Shown here one piece after another: positions 49,422 to 58,137 of a DNA stretch of 64,000 nucleotides. Under the pieces are notes generated by a model, which worked only from the letters and a program-made list of their open reading frames with translations, was not told the origin of the DNA and did not search any database. Positions within the stretch are counted from its first letter, which is position 1. Each line of letters opens with the position of its first letter. This DNA is from Rubrobacter xylanophilus (lineage in GTDB: Bacteria > Actinomycetota > Rubrobacteria > Rubrobacterales > Rubrobacteraceae), in assembly GCF_007164525.1 (NCBI RefSeq), contig NZ_AP019791.1, forward strand, positions 2,591,501 to 2,655,500, written 5' to 3'. The position numbers were made by a program, and so were the translations under genes.

Positions 49422-51497
49422 TCACAACCCTTTCGGCAGCCGTGGCAGGTAGAGCCCGCGGAGGTAGTCGCGGACCATGCGCCGGGCGGAGAAGGCGGGC
49501 GCGACGGTGGCTATGGCCTCCCGCATCACCTCGACCCAGCCCTCCGGGACGCCGCTCTTTTCCCGCCGGTAGTAGAGGGGGACGACCTCCTCCTCGAGCG
49601 CCGCGTAGAGCGCCGCGGCGTCCACGGCGTCCTGCTCCTCCTCGGAGGCGTACTCCCGCTCTTCTCCGACGGCCCAGCCGTTCCTGCCGTTGTACGCCTC
49701 CGGCCACCACCCGTCCAGTACGCTGAGGTTGGGGACACCGTTGAGGGCGGCCTTCTGGCCGGAGGTGCCGCTGGCCTCGAGCGGCCTCCTCGGGTTGTTG
49801 AGCCACACGTCCACCCCCTGCACCAGATACCGGGCGATCCCGATGTCGTAGTCCTCCAGGACGACCAGCCGCCCGCCGAGGGCTTCGGCCGCCCCGTGCA
49901 GCTCCCGGATGAAGGCCTTGCCCGGCTCGTCGGCGGGGTGGGCCTTGCCGGCGAAGACGAACTGCACCGGGCGCTCCGGGTCTTCGGCGATCCGCCGCAG
50001 GCGTTCGGGGTCGCGCAGCAGCAGCGTGGCCCGCTTGTAGGTGGCGAAGCGCCGGGCGAACCCGATGGTGAGCGCCTCCGGGTCCAGAGGGCGGCCCGAG
50101 ACCCTCTTCACGAGCGCCAGAGCCTCCCGCTTGGCCTCCACGTGGGCCTCCCAGAGCTCGGCGGCGGGGATCTCCCGGACGAACCTCCAGGCCTCCGGAT
50201 CGTCCACAGCCACCCTCCAGCCCCGGCCGTATCGGTCGAAGAGGGCGGCCAGCCGGGGGGCGAGCCAGCTTTCGGTGTGGACCCCGTTGGTGACGTGGGT
50301 TACGGGGCGGCCCCACATCTTTTCGGTGACCCCGCGGTGCAGCGCCGAGACCGCGTTGGTCGCGGCGGAGAGGTTCATCGCCAGCGCCGTCATGTTGAAG
50401 GCGTCGCCGGCGCCCGCGCGTCCGAGGGCCCAGAGCCCCTCGGGCGAGGTGCCGAGCTTTTCCGGCCAGCCGGACATGAACTCCCAGAAGAGCTCCGGAG
50501 GGAAGGCGTCGTGGCCGGCGGGCACCGGGGTGTGGGTCGTGAAGACCCCGGTGGATGCCGCTTCCTCCCAGGCCGCCTCGAAGGACCGGCCGGCGAGGAC
50601 GAACTCGCGCATCCTCTCCAGCCCGGAGAAGGCCGCGTGCCCCTCGTTCATGTGGAAGACCGCCGGGGAGAAGCCGGCGGCCCGCAGCGCCCGCACCCCG
50701 CCGACGCCCAGGACCAGCTCCTGGGCTATCCGGGTGCGGGGCCCGCCGCCGTAGAGGCGGGCGGTGATCCTCCGGTCCTCCGGGGCGTTCTCCGGCAGGT
50801 TCGCGTCGAGCAGGAGCAGCGGCACCCGCCCGACCTCCACCCGCCAGATCCGGAGCAGGAGCCCGCGTCCGGGAAGCCCCACCTCGATTCGCACCTCGCG
50901 GCCTTCGTCGTCGAGCAGGGGCCTCACCGGCAGCTTCCCGGGATCCAGCGCCTCGTAGACCTCCTGCTGCCGCCCGTCCGGCCCGATCCGCTGGCGGAAG
51001 TAGCCCTCGGAGTACAGGATTCCCACGCCCACCATGGGGACCCCGAGGTCCGAGGCGCTCTTCAGGTGGTCGCCCGCCAGCACCCCGAGCCCTCCGGAGT
51101 ACACGGGGAGCGATTCGTGCAGCCCGAACTCGGCCGAGAAGTAGGCCACGGGGCCCGGGAGGTCTCCCCGGATGGGAGCTCCGAGGTACCCTTCCAGGGC
51201 CTCCAGCGCCCGCTCGTAGGCGGCGAGGAAGCCGCCGTCCCGGGCCGCGGCCTCCAGGTTGCGGGTATGCAGCAGGAGGAGCACCGGGTTGTGTCCGCTC
51301 TGCTCCCACAGCTCGCCGTCCAGCCGGGCGAAGAGCTCTGAGATCTCCGGCCGCCAGCTCCAGAGGAGGTTGTACGCCAGCTCCGGGAGCCGGCTCAGGG
51401 TTTCGGGGATGCGCGCTTCTTCGGACACGAGGGTGCATTTTAAGGCCAAACCCGCGGGGATCAAATCCCCCGCAGGTTCGGCGGCGTTTTCAGACAC
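49422..51497 (-). CDS. glgP: Alpha-glucan phosphorylase (GT35)
   Basis: 691-residue PLP enzyme releasing glucose-1-phosphate from glycogen or maltodextrin. The short bacterial-archaeal form is indicated by LPELAYNLLWSWRPEISELF at ~38-57 and VAYFSAEFGLHESLPVYSGGLGVLAGDHLKSASDLGVP. The active-site strip VWLNNPRRPLEASGTSGQKAALNGVPNLSVLDGWW near residue 570 contains the PLP lysine in SGQKAALNG. HVTNGVHTESWLAPRL and GFARRFATYKRATLLL are also conserved. The GTG start at 51497 lacks a ribosome site; GTG about 24 codons inside is an alternative. It follows a hypothetical gene by 12 bp and may be co-transcribed. Confidence 0.92.
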   Translation of the reverse strand: MSENAAEPAGDLIPAGLALKCTLVSEEARIPETLSRLPELAYNLLWSWRPEISELFARLDGELWEQSGHNPVLLLLHTRNLEAAARDGGFLAAYERALEALEGYLGAPIRGDLPGPVAYFSAEFGLHESLPVYSGGLGVLAGDHLKSASDLGVPMVGVGILYSEGYFRQRIGPDGRQQEVYEALDPGKLPVRPLLDDEGREVRIEVGLPGRGLLLRIWRVEVGRVPLLLLDANLPENAPEDRRITARLYGGGPRTRIAQELVLGVGGVRALRAAGFSPAVFHMNEGHAAFSGLERMREFVLAGRSFEAAWEEAASTGVFTTHTPVPAGHDAFPPELFWEFMSGWPEKLGTSPEGLWALGRAGAGDAFNMTALAMNLSAATNAVSALHRGVTEKMWGRPVTHVTNGVHTESWLAPRLAALFDRYGRGWRVAVDDPEAWRFVREIPAAELWEAHVEAKREALALVKRVSGRPLDPEALTIGFARRFATYKRATLLLRDPERLRRIAEDPERPVQFVFAGKAHPADEPGKAFIRELHGAAEALGGRLVVLEDYDIGIARYLVQGVDVWLNNPRRPLEASGTSGQKAALNGVPNLSVLDGWWPEAYNGRNGWAVGEEREYASEEEQDAVDAAALYAALEEEVVPLYYRREKSGVPEGWVEVMREAIATVAPAFSARRMVRDYLRGLYLPRLPKGL

Positions 51498-51509
51498 CGG
51501 TGGTGGGAG

Positions 51510-52184
51510 CTAGCCACGAAGCTCGCGCAGCAGCTCCTTCAGGCGCGGCACCACCTCGTCGAGATCTTCGGCCGCGCAGCGGATGTGCAGGTGGATGCTG
51601 AGCGAGGGTCCGGCACCGGCCTCCAGCGTGACCTCCGCCGGCTCCCTCTTCGCCGGTTCTCCGGGTTCGCCGGAGGCCTCTTCGCCCTCTTCCTCCAGGG
51701 TGGCCGTAAGCTGGCCGGGGGCCTCCTCTCGCAGCAGCCCGGCGGCTTTCAGGATCTCGATCACCGTCCCCGCCCCGGTCATCACCGGCTTGTTGCGCGG
51801 CTGGCCGGCGGCGTGGGCGACGTAGGCCTGCAGGGTGGGGTAGAGCATCCCCTCGCGCAGCTTCACCGCCGAGACCACGTTCTGCAGGAACTCGCTGGAG
51901 GAGACCAGGGCGCGCCAGGAACGCCGGATGCCCTCCGCATCCTTGCGGGCCAGCGCGAGCGCCAGCTCCCTGCCGCGCCGGGTCACCAGCCGCTCGCGCT
52001 CCCCGGTGAGCACCCCGATCTCCACCAGGAAACCGTTGGTCCGGCTCGCGCTCGACTGGTGGACGGCGTTCAGCTTGCCCACGTCCCCGGGGCTGGCCGC
52101 CGAATCCCGGGTTCCGTAAGCGATGATGATGTTCGCCAGCTCCTCGTAGGAGCAGCCCGGGAGCCTGAAGCCTCCCTCTGCCAT
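51510..52184 (-). CDS. Hypothetical protein with possible helix-turn-helix start
   Basis: 224-residue soluble protein that I do not recognise. Residues ~1-70 look helical and winged-helix-like (YEELANIIIAYGTRDSAASPGDVGKLNAVHQSSASRTNGFLVEIGVLTGERERLVTRRGRELALAL). A middle part contains FLQNVVSAVKLREG and TGAGTVIEILKAAGLL, then an acidic linker (EEEGEEASGEPGEPAKREPAE) and a C-terminal strand-helix unit LSIHLHIRCAAEDLDEVVPRLKELLREL. A regulatory protein is possible. ATG 52184 follows GAGGAGG. It stands divergent from the phosphate-type promoter at 52242-52307. Confidence 0.6.
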   Translation of the reverse strand: MAEGGFRLPGCSYEELANIIIAYGTRDSAASPGDVGKLNAVHQSSASRTNGFLVEIGVLTGERERLVTRRGRELALALARKDAEGIRRSWRALVSSSEFLQNVVSAVKLREGMLYPTLQAYVAHAAGQPRNKPVMTGAGTVIEILKAAGLLREEAPGQLTATLEEEGEEASGEPGEPAKREPAEVTLEAGAGPSLSIHLHIRCAAEDLDEVVPRLKELLRELRG

Positions 52185-52241
52185 CCGCGCCTCCTCTTCT
52201 CGGAGAGCGCCTCTATTCTAGACCAGCCGGACCGGGAGGTG

Positions 52242-52307
52242 ATTAACCGGGATTTAAGACCGCTTTCGTCCTCCTTTAACCCGCGTCGGCAGGAAGCCCC
52301 TTAGAAT
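52242..52307 (+). promoter_or_regulatory. PHO-box-like promoter 1: four 11-bp direct repeats plus -10
   Basis: Four head-to-tail 11-bp units occupy 52242-52285 exactly. They begin ATTAACC, TTTAAGA, TTTCGTC and TTTAACC, and the last unit is TTTAACCCGCG. Sixteen bp later comes the -10 box TAGAAT (52302-52307), so the last repeat covers the -35 position. This is the layout of promoters activated by PhoB/PhoP-type response regulators, which bind 11-bp tandem repeats. It drives the RTX-like gene at 52343. Confidence 0.75.
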
Positions 52308-52342
52308 CCCTCCCGTATCCTGGATGCGAAGGGAGATCGCTC

Positions 52343-52792
52343 TTGACCCTCAGACAGAAGTCCGCTCCACCGCTCGCCGGGCTCCCGCGCGCCGAACCCG
52401 CCGCTTCCCGGCTGCCCGGGTTCCTGCTCGCGGCGTTCGGGGTGCTGCTCATCGTCCTCTCCGTGCCGGACCTCGCCTCCGGCGCCGTGCTCGGGGGGCG
52501 GGAGGACGAGACGCTGCGGGGCGGTGCCCGGGACGACGCCCTCGTCGCGCTCGCCGGGCACGACGCGTTGTGGGGGCTGGGGGGCCGGGATCTGCTGGCC
52601 GGCGGCCCGGGGGACGACGAGCTCTACGGCGGCGCCGGGGCCGACGTGCTGCTCGGCGGGGAGGGCTCCGACTTCATCGAGGGAGCCGACGGCGAGCCGG
52701 ACCGCATCCTCTGCGGTCCCGGAGAGGACGTGGTCAACGCCGACCCTCAGGACCGCGTGGCCCCCGACTGCGAGACCGTCTACCGGGACTGA
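52343..52792 (+). CDS. Small secreted or anchored RTX-like calcium-binding repeat protein
   Basis: 149 residues from TTG 52343 (GGGAG 8 nt upstream). A single hydrophobic segment LPGFLLAAFGVLLIVLSVPDLASGA (~24-48) is a signal peptide or anchor. Residues ~50-112 contain about six nonapeptide-like units of the GGxGxDxLxG type: GGREDETLRGG, GHDALWGLGG, RDLLAGGPGDDELYGG, AGADVLLGGEGSDFIEG. These form the calcium-binding parallel beta-roll of RTX proteins. Two cysteines flank GPGEDVVNADPQDRVAPDC at the end. Function is unknown. The PHO-box-like promoter suggests expression in phosphate shortage. Confidence 0.75.
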   Translation: MTLRQKSAPPLAGLPRAEPAASRLPGFLLAAFGVLLIVLSVPDLASGAVLGGREDETLRGGARDDALVALAGHDALWGLGGRDLLAGGPGDDELYGGAGADVLLGGEGSDFIEGADGEPDRILCGPGEDVVNADPQDRVAPDCETVYRD

Positions 52793-52796
52793 TCCT

Positions 52797-52862
52797 TTTA
52801 AAGGACTTTTATCCTCGTTTTGAGCCTCCTTTAACCCGCGGCGGGGCACCGGCGGCTATCTT
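52797..52862 (+). promoter_or_regulatory. PHO-box-like promoter 2: four 11-bp direct repeats plus -10
   Basis: Four exact 11-bp units fill 52797-52840. They begin TTTAAAG, TTTATCC, TTTGAGC and TTTAACC, and the last is TTTAACCCGCG, identical to that of promoter 1. After 16 bp the -10 box TATCTT is at 52857-52862. The geometry equals promoter 1 to the base. It lies 5 bp after the RTX-like gene and drives the PHP-glycosyltransferase gene. Confidence 0.78.
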
Positions 52863-52910
52863 TGCCACGGCGGGCAGAGATTTCGCGTTTCTTCCGGGGA
52901 GGATGGACCT

Positions 52911-55175
52911 GTGGCGGACGCGGTAACCAGAATAGACCTGCACCTGCACTCGCGGGCCTCCGGGACGGCGACGAACTGGTGGGTGAAGGGGTTGGGCTCC
53001 GGGGTGGAGGCCCGGGAGTCCTACACCGACCCCGAGGACGCCTACCGGATGGCTCGGGAGGCGGGTATGGACTTCGTCACCCTGACCGACCACGAGACGA
53101 TAGAGGGCGCGCTCGGACTGAGCGGCAGGCACGCGGATTTCATAATCGGCGAGGAGGTCTGCGCGGCGTTCCCCGAGGACGGAAGCCTGGTGGACGTTCT
53201 CGTCTACGGTTTGGACGAGGAGGACCACCGGGAGATCCAGGCCAGGCGCGGCGACGTCTACCGGCTGGTCTCCTACCTCCGGGAGGCCGGGCTCGTGTAC
53301 GTCCTGGCCCATCCCGCCTACGGGCTCCCGGAAGCCTCGACGCGCGCCGCGGTGGAGCGCCGCCTGCTGCTCTTTGGCCTCTGGGAGTTCGTGAACGGCT
53401 CCCGCCCGGCCGAACAGAACCGTCTGGCCCGGGAGTTGGCCGAGGGAGTGGGGCCGCTGGAGCTGCGGCAGATGGCCGGCCGGTGCGGTCTGCCGGTCCC
53501 TCCGCATCGCCGGGTGCGGGGCACCGGAGGCTCGGACGACCACGGCGGGTTGTACGGGGGGAAGACCTTCACGCTGCTGCCCCGGGTCTCGGGTCCCGAG
53601 GAGTTGCTCGAGGCGCTGGCAGCCGGGGAGTGCGAGCCGGGGGGAGCCGACGGCTCCCCGGACAGACTCGCCCACACCGCCCTGAGGATCGCCGGGGGCG
53701 CCCTGAAGGAGGGAGAGAGCTGGCACGCCGCCCGGTTGCTGCAGCGTCTCTCTCCGACCGGCAGGCTGCACCCCGCGAGGGGTGCCGGCGGGGGGCTGCG
53801 CGAGCGGCTCCCGCTGCTGAGCCGGCTGCCGGAGGCGGGGATGAAGGGGGAACTGGTCCGGCGCTACGAGGACCGGGTCGCCGGGGCGCTGGAGGGCGTG
53901 GGTTCCGGGTTCCCGGCGCTGGACCTTCTCGGGGCGCTCGGCGGCATTCTGGAGGGGCACGGCTACATAGCGCCCTACGTCGCCCTCCACGGGTATTTCG
54001 GTCGCGAGACGGAGAGGGCGCTTCGCCTGCGGCGCGAGCTGCTTCCCGCCCGGTGCGGGGCGGTGAAGGTCGGCGTCTTCGTGGACGGGCTGGACGGGAT
54101 CCACGGGGTGGCGACGATGTACCGGAACATCGAGTCCCTCGCCGGGGGAGGTGAGCTGAGGGTCGTGCGGTGCAGGGAGGAGCTGGGGATCGTGGCCCGG
54201 GTTCCCGTCCCGTTCTACGGGGGGTTGGAGCTGGAGGTGCCCTCCCTGGTCTCCGTGCTGGAGCATGTGACCGGAGAGGGTTACGACACCCTGCACGTCG
54301 CGACCCCCGGACCGCTCGGCCTGGCAGCGCTGGTGGCGGGTCTGGTGCTGCGCATACCGGTCGTCGGGGCCTACCACACCGAGTTCGGGACCTACGCGCG
54401 GGTCCTCTCCGGGGATCATTTCGTGGCCGACATGGTCGAGGTCACCGTCCGGGAGTTCTACGAGCGCTGCGCAGCCGTCGTCGTACCCTCGCGTGCCACC
54501 TCCCTGTCTCTGCGGGCCCGGGGTTACAGGATCCGGCGCTTCGAGCTTTTGCGGAACGGGGTGGACGGCGACCTCTTCAGCCCGGAGCGCAGGGACGGCG
54601 GGCTGCGCCGGGCACTCGGGGGCGGCAGGAAGCTTTTGCTGTACGTCGGGAGACTAAGCAGGGAGAAGGGGCTCGAGGGGATGGCCGCCGGGTATCTCCG
54701 GCTGCGCCGCCGGCGCGGCGACGTCCATCTGGTGCTCGCCGGGGAGGGGCCGCTCAGAGGAGACCTGGAGGAGAAACTCGGGGAGACCGCCACCTTCACC
54801 GGCCTCGTGGAGGGGGAGGAGCTGGCCCGGATCTTCGCCTCCTGCGACGTCTTCGTTTTCCCCAGCCTGACCGACACCTTGGGACGCGCGGTGTTGGAGG
54901 CGCAGGCTTCGGGGGTTCCGGCGGTGGTCTACGGAAGCGGGGGACCGTCGGAGTGCATCCTCCCGGGCGAGAGCGGCTTCGTCGCGGACCCGGGGGACGA
55001 GGAGGGGTTCTTCTCGCTGGTGGAGGTGTTGCTCGACGACGAGGCCCGGAGAAGGCGCATGGGGCGGGCGGCCAGGCGTTTTGCGGGGTCCATGGGGTGG
55101 GAGGCGGTCGCCGGGCGGCTCCTGGCGCTGCACGCTGAACTCGCCCGTAGAGAGCGGTCGGTCGCCCCGGCATGA
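52911..55175 (+). CDS. PHP-domain/GT4 glycosyltransferase fusion protein
   Basis: 754 residues from GTG 52911 (GGGGAGG 8 nt upstream). The N-terminal PHP phosphoesterase domain has its metal ligands in RIDLHLHSRASG (His11, His13), TLTDHETIEG (His61), LAHPAYG (His133) and GSDDHGG (Asp208-His210). A ~130-residue linker includes helices. From ~385 a GT4 (GT-B) transferase follows: VGVFVDGLDGIHGVATMYRNI, VVGAYHTEFGTYAR, EFYERCAAVVVPSRATSLSLRARG, ELLRNGVDGDLFSPERRD, LYVGRLSREKGLEG and the E-x7-E region FPSLTDTLGRAVLEAQASG. The GT half resembles MgtA/SqdX-type enzymes making phosphate-free glycolipids. With the PHO-box promoter, lipid remodelling during phosphate starvation is a reasonable inference. 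Its ATGA overlap ties it to the next, broken gene. Confidence 0.85.
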   Translation: MADAVTRIDLHLHSRASGTATNWWVKGLGSGVEARESYTDPEDAYRMAREAGMDFVTLTDHETIEGALGLSGRHADFIIGEEVCAAFPEDGSLVDVLVYGLDEEDHREIQARRGDVYRLVSYLREAGLVYVLAHPAYGLPEASTRAAVERRLLLFGLWEFVNGSRPAEQNRLARELAEGVGPLELRQMAGRCGLPVPPHRRVRGTGGSDDHGGLYGGKTFTLLPRVSGPEELLEALAAGECEPGGADGSPDRLAHTALRIAGGALKEGESWHAARLLQRLSPTGRLHPARGAGGGLRERLPLLSRLPEAGMKGELVRRYEDRVAGALEGVGSGFPALDLLGALGGILEGHGYIAPYVALHGYFGRETERALRLRRELLPARCGAVKVGVFVDGLDGIHGVATMYRNIESLAGGGELRVVRCREELGIVARVPVPFYGGLELEVPSLVSVLEHVTGEGYDTLHVATPGPLGLAALVAGLVLRIPVVGAYHTEFGTYARVLSGDHFVADMVEVTVREFYERCAAVVVPSRATSLSLRARGYRIRRFELLRNGVDGDLFSPERRDGGLRRALGGGRKLLLYVGRLSREKGLEGMAAGYLRLRRRRGDVHLVLAGEGPLRGDLEEKLGETATFTGLVEGEELARIFASCDVFVFPSLTDTLGRAVLEAQASGVPAVVYGSGGPSECILPGESGFVADPGDEEGFFSLVEVLLDDEARRRRMGRAARRFAGSMGWEAVAGRLLALHAELARRERSVAPA

Positions 55176-56386
55176 GCCCGGAAGCCCGGGGATTACGGGT
55201 TCTGAAGGTCTGCCCGGCCTTCCCCGCCGGCGAGGAGGAGGGGAGGGACCCCTGGTTGCTGGAGCTCGTGCGGCGTTTGCGGGAGGCCAGGCTGGAGCTG
55301 GAGGTGCTAGCCCCCCTCCCGGGAGGGCCGCGGAGGGCGGGAGGAGGTGTGCGGCGTGCCGGTGCACCGCCACCGTTACGCCCCGCGCCAGGCGGAGATC
55401 CTGCACCGGAGGGTGTCCGGGAAGAGGGTCCTCGACGGCCTGTGGCGACTCGCGTTTCCGGGAGTTGGCCTCGTTGCAGCCGGAGCCTTCGCCGCGGGCA
55501 GGCTGGCCCGCCGGAGGGGATACGCCGTGATCCACGCCCACTGGCCGCTGCCCGCCGGCCTCGTCGCGCTGACGGGCGCGGGCCGCGCCGGAAAGGCCGC
55601 GTCTGGTCGCCACCTTTCACGGGGCGGAGCTCGCCGCCTGCGGAGGCAACCGGCCGCTGCAGGGTCTTTTGGCGACCGTCTGCGCCGGGCTCGACGCGGC
55701 GGTGGCGAACTCCAATGACGAGGATGGCGCCGGTCGTCATCCCCTTCGGTCCCTCGAGGCTGGCGGTGGAGGGCCGGGGGACGTCCCGCGGGCGCTCTGC
55801 TGTGGTGCTTGCGGTGGGCCGTTTGGTGGAACGCAAGGGGTTTGCCGGGCTCGTCAAGGCCTCCGGCCGGTTGCGTGGGCGGGCCCGGGTGGTGATAGTC
55901 GGGGAGGGGGAGGCCCGTGAGGAGCTTCTGCGGAAGGTTAGGGCCGGGGGAGTCGGGGACGTGGTGAGGATCGCCGGCCGCGTGAGCGGTTCCGAACTGG
56001 CCCGGCTCTACCGGGAGAGTTCGGTCTTCTGCCTGCCCGCCGTGGTCGACCGGCGGGGATGCACCGGGGGGCTCTGGGTGGCGATCACCGAGGCCATGTT
56101 CCACGGTCTCCCGGTCGTCGCCGGTCGTGTCGGGGGGATACCCGACGCCGTCGTGCACGGCGAAACCGGGCTGCTCGTTGAGCCCGGCGACCATGAAGCC
56201 CTCGCCTGCGCCCTGCTGATGCTGCTCGCCGACCCCGGGCTCGCGCGCGAGATGGGAGCGGCGGGCCGGCGGCGGGCCGAACGGCTGTTCTCCTGGGAGC
56301 GGGTCGTGGCGGATCATCTCGGACTGTACGAGAGGGTCGTCACGGGGAGAGGCGCTGGATCTCCGGCCTCCCCGCAGGGACCCTGA
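55172..56386 (+). pseudogene. GT4 glycosyltransferase broken by three frameshifts
   Basis: An open frame of 404 codons exists, but its centre is nonsense. The true sequence changes frame three times. Frame A (from ATG 55172) gives GLRVLKVCPAFPAGEEEG and LELEVLAPLPGGP. Near 55325-55345 it moves to frame B: REEVCGVPVHRHRYAPRQ and VIHAHWPLPAGLVAL. Near 55590-55605 it moves to frame C: RLVATFHGAELAACGG and GLLATVCAGLDAAVANS. Near 55710-55740 it returns to frame A: APVVIPFGPSRLAVEG, VVLAVGRLVERKGFAGLV, EAMFHGLPVVAGRVGGIPDAVV. Each piece matches the normal GT4 order. Three same-direction shifts restore the frame, so the ORF stays open in GC-rich DNA. The middle third is destroyed and activity is unlikely. 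Sequencing error is less likely with three events. Confidence 0.8.
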
Positions 56387-58126
56387 AGCGCGCCAGCGTG
56401 TCTGCCCGCGGGTTTTCCTGGGGCTCCCGAATAGTCCGCACGTACTTCATGGTACAGACCAGCTCCCGCTCCGTGAGCTCCATAACGTTGTAGCCGTGCG
56501 TCGAGGAGTCGAAGAACTCGTAGTGGGGGTTGCTTATCCGCAGGGCGTCCTCCAGCCTTGCCGGGCTCCTCACTGCGGGGCCGGAGGGCGACTGTCCGAG
56601 GCGGGCTATCTCGTAGAGGTTGGAGGAGGTCACGGAGCCCCCGACGAAACAGACCCCGACGGCGTTCGGCGGTTCGTTCGAGGGGTCGTCGTAGTCCTCC
56701 TTGGCGTACCCGGCGGCGAAGGAGTGGATGTCGCCGGTTATGATCACGAAGTTCTCCACCCCGGCGCGGCGTATGCTGCGGGCTATCTCCGAACGCTCCG
56801 CTCCGTAGCCGTCCCACTGGTCCAGGGTCAGTAGACGCCTCCCGGCGGGACCGGAGGGACGCCCGGCAGGATGCCTCTCTCGGCCCCCAGGAAGGTGTTG
56901 AGGATCTTCGTCTGCATGAACTGCACCTCGTTGCCCCATATCTTCCAGGTGCTCCGGGAGCCGGTGATCTTCTGCAGGAGGAACTCCTTCTGTAGCGGGC
57001 CGAGCATGGTGCGGCCCGGGGCGCTCTCCCTCCCGCATCCCGGGGTCACGTAGCGGTTGCGGGTCTCGAGGCCGCACGGCGGACCGTCCCTGTAGAGCCG
57101 CTCGTCGGTCATGACGAGGGTGGCCAGCCTTCCGAAGTCGAAGGACCGGTAGACCACGATCTGCTCGAGCGGACCCTTCGCCGGGTCGAAGTACACCCCC
57201 ACGGGGTTGAACTCCACCCATGCCCGGCTGGCCGCGGCCCGGCGCTCCGGGTCTCTCATCCTTCCGGAGGCGTCGGGCGCGAAGACCTCAAAGGAGTCGT
57301 TGGCGAACTCGTGGTCGTCCCAGGTCATGATGAAGGCGAAGTTCTCGTGCACCCGTTGCAGGTTGCGGTCTGTCTTGTACTTCTTGTACAGGAATCTGTA
57401 GTCCTCCAGGGTGTCGGCCTCTCCCGGCCTCCTGGATCCCAGCGCGGAAGGGGGAATCCGGCGTTCCGGAGGCCCGCCGCCCTGGAAGCTCTCCTCGGCC
57501 ACGGTCTCGTAGATGTAGTCGCCAAGGTGCACGACGAAGTCCACCCGCTCCCGGGCCAGGGCTCCCAGGGCGTTGTAGTAGCCGTTTGTGTAGTCCTGGC
57601 ACGAGACGTAAGCGAACCTCAGGCGTCCGGGAGAGTCCGCCGCGGCCGGAAGGGTCTTGAACCTTCCCGTCCTGCTCGCCGCCCCGCCGTAGTAGAAGCG
57701 GTAGCGGTAACTCCGGAAGGGCTCCAGCTCCGGCCTTCTGAGCTGGACCTTGACGGTGTAGTCCCTGTCCGGCCCCGTCCGGGCGACGCCGCTCAGCAGG
57801 GGTTTTCTGAACGCCGCGGCGTCGCTCCGATCGTCGTCGGGGGCAACCCGGTACCCTACCCGTACCTCACCCCTCCGGCGGGGAGGCCGGACGCGGGTCC
57901 AGAGCACGATGCCGTCCGGCCGGGGATCTCCGGAGGCCACGCTCTGCGGGAAGAGTTCCGGTGCTACGGTGGAGGTTCGGAACAGCTCCCGGGCCTCGGC
58001 CGTGCCGGCTCCGGCCCAGATCACCACGCCGGTGGCGAGCGAGTACTTGAGGAAGCCGAGCCGGCTTATGCAGACTTCGTCCAGGCGATCCAAGTCCCGA
58101 GAACCCCCTCTTTCTCTGTGTTCCAC
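56340..58126 (-). pseudogene. phoD: PhoD-family phosphatase interrupted by a frameshift
   Basis: The first frame runs from GTG 58126 to a stop at 56828 and carries the phosphatase core: VASGDPRPDGIVLWTRV, RFAYVSCQDYTNGYYNALGAL, VDFVVHLGDYIYE, MTWDDHEFANDS. It ends PPGGVY. The adjacent frame continues without a gap as LTLDQWDGYGAERSEIARSI, then NFVIITGDIHSFAAGY and GVCFVGGSVTSS, down to a stop at 56340. One missing base at about 56830, within TAC-TGA, splits the gene; adding one C restores a normal ~595-residue PhoD. The second piece holds the metal ligands of GDIHS, so the first piece alone cannot work. Possible reasons are true decay, programmed frameshifting or sequence error. The N-terminus has SRLGFLKYSLATGVVIWAGAG, a Tat-like signal with only one arginine. 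Confidence 0.8.
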
Positions 58127-58137
58127 CGGACGGAGGA

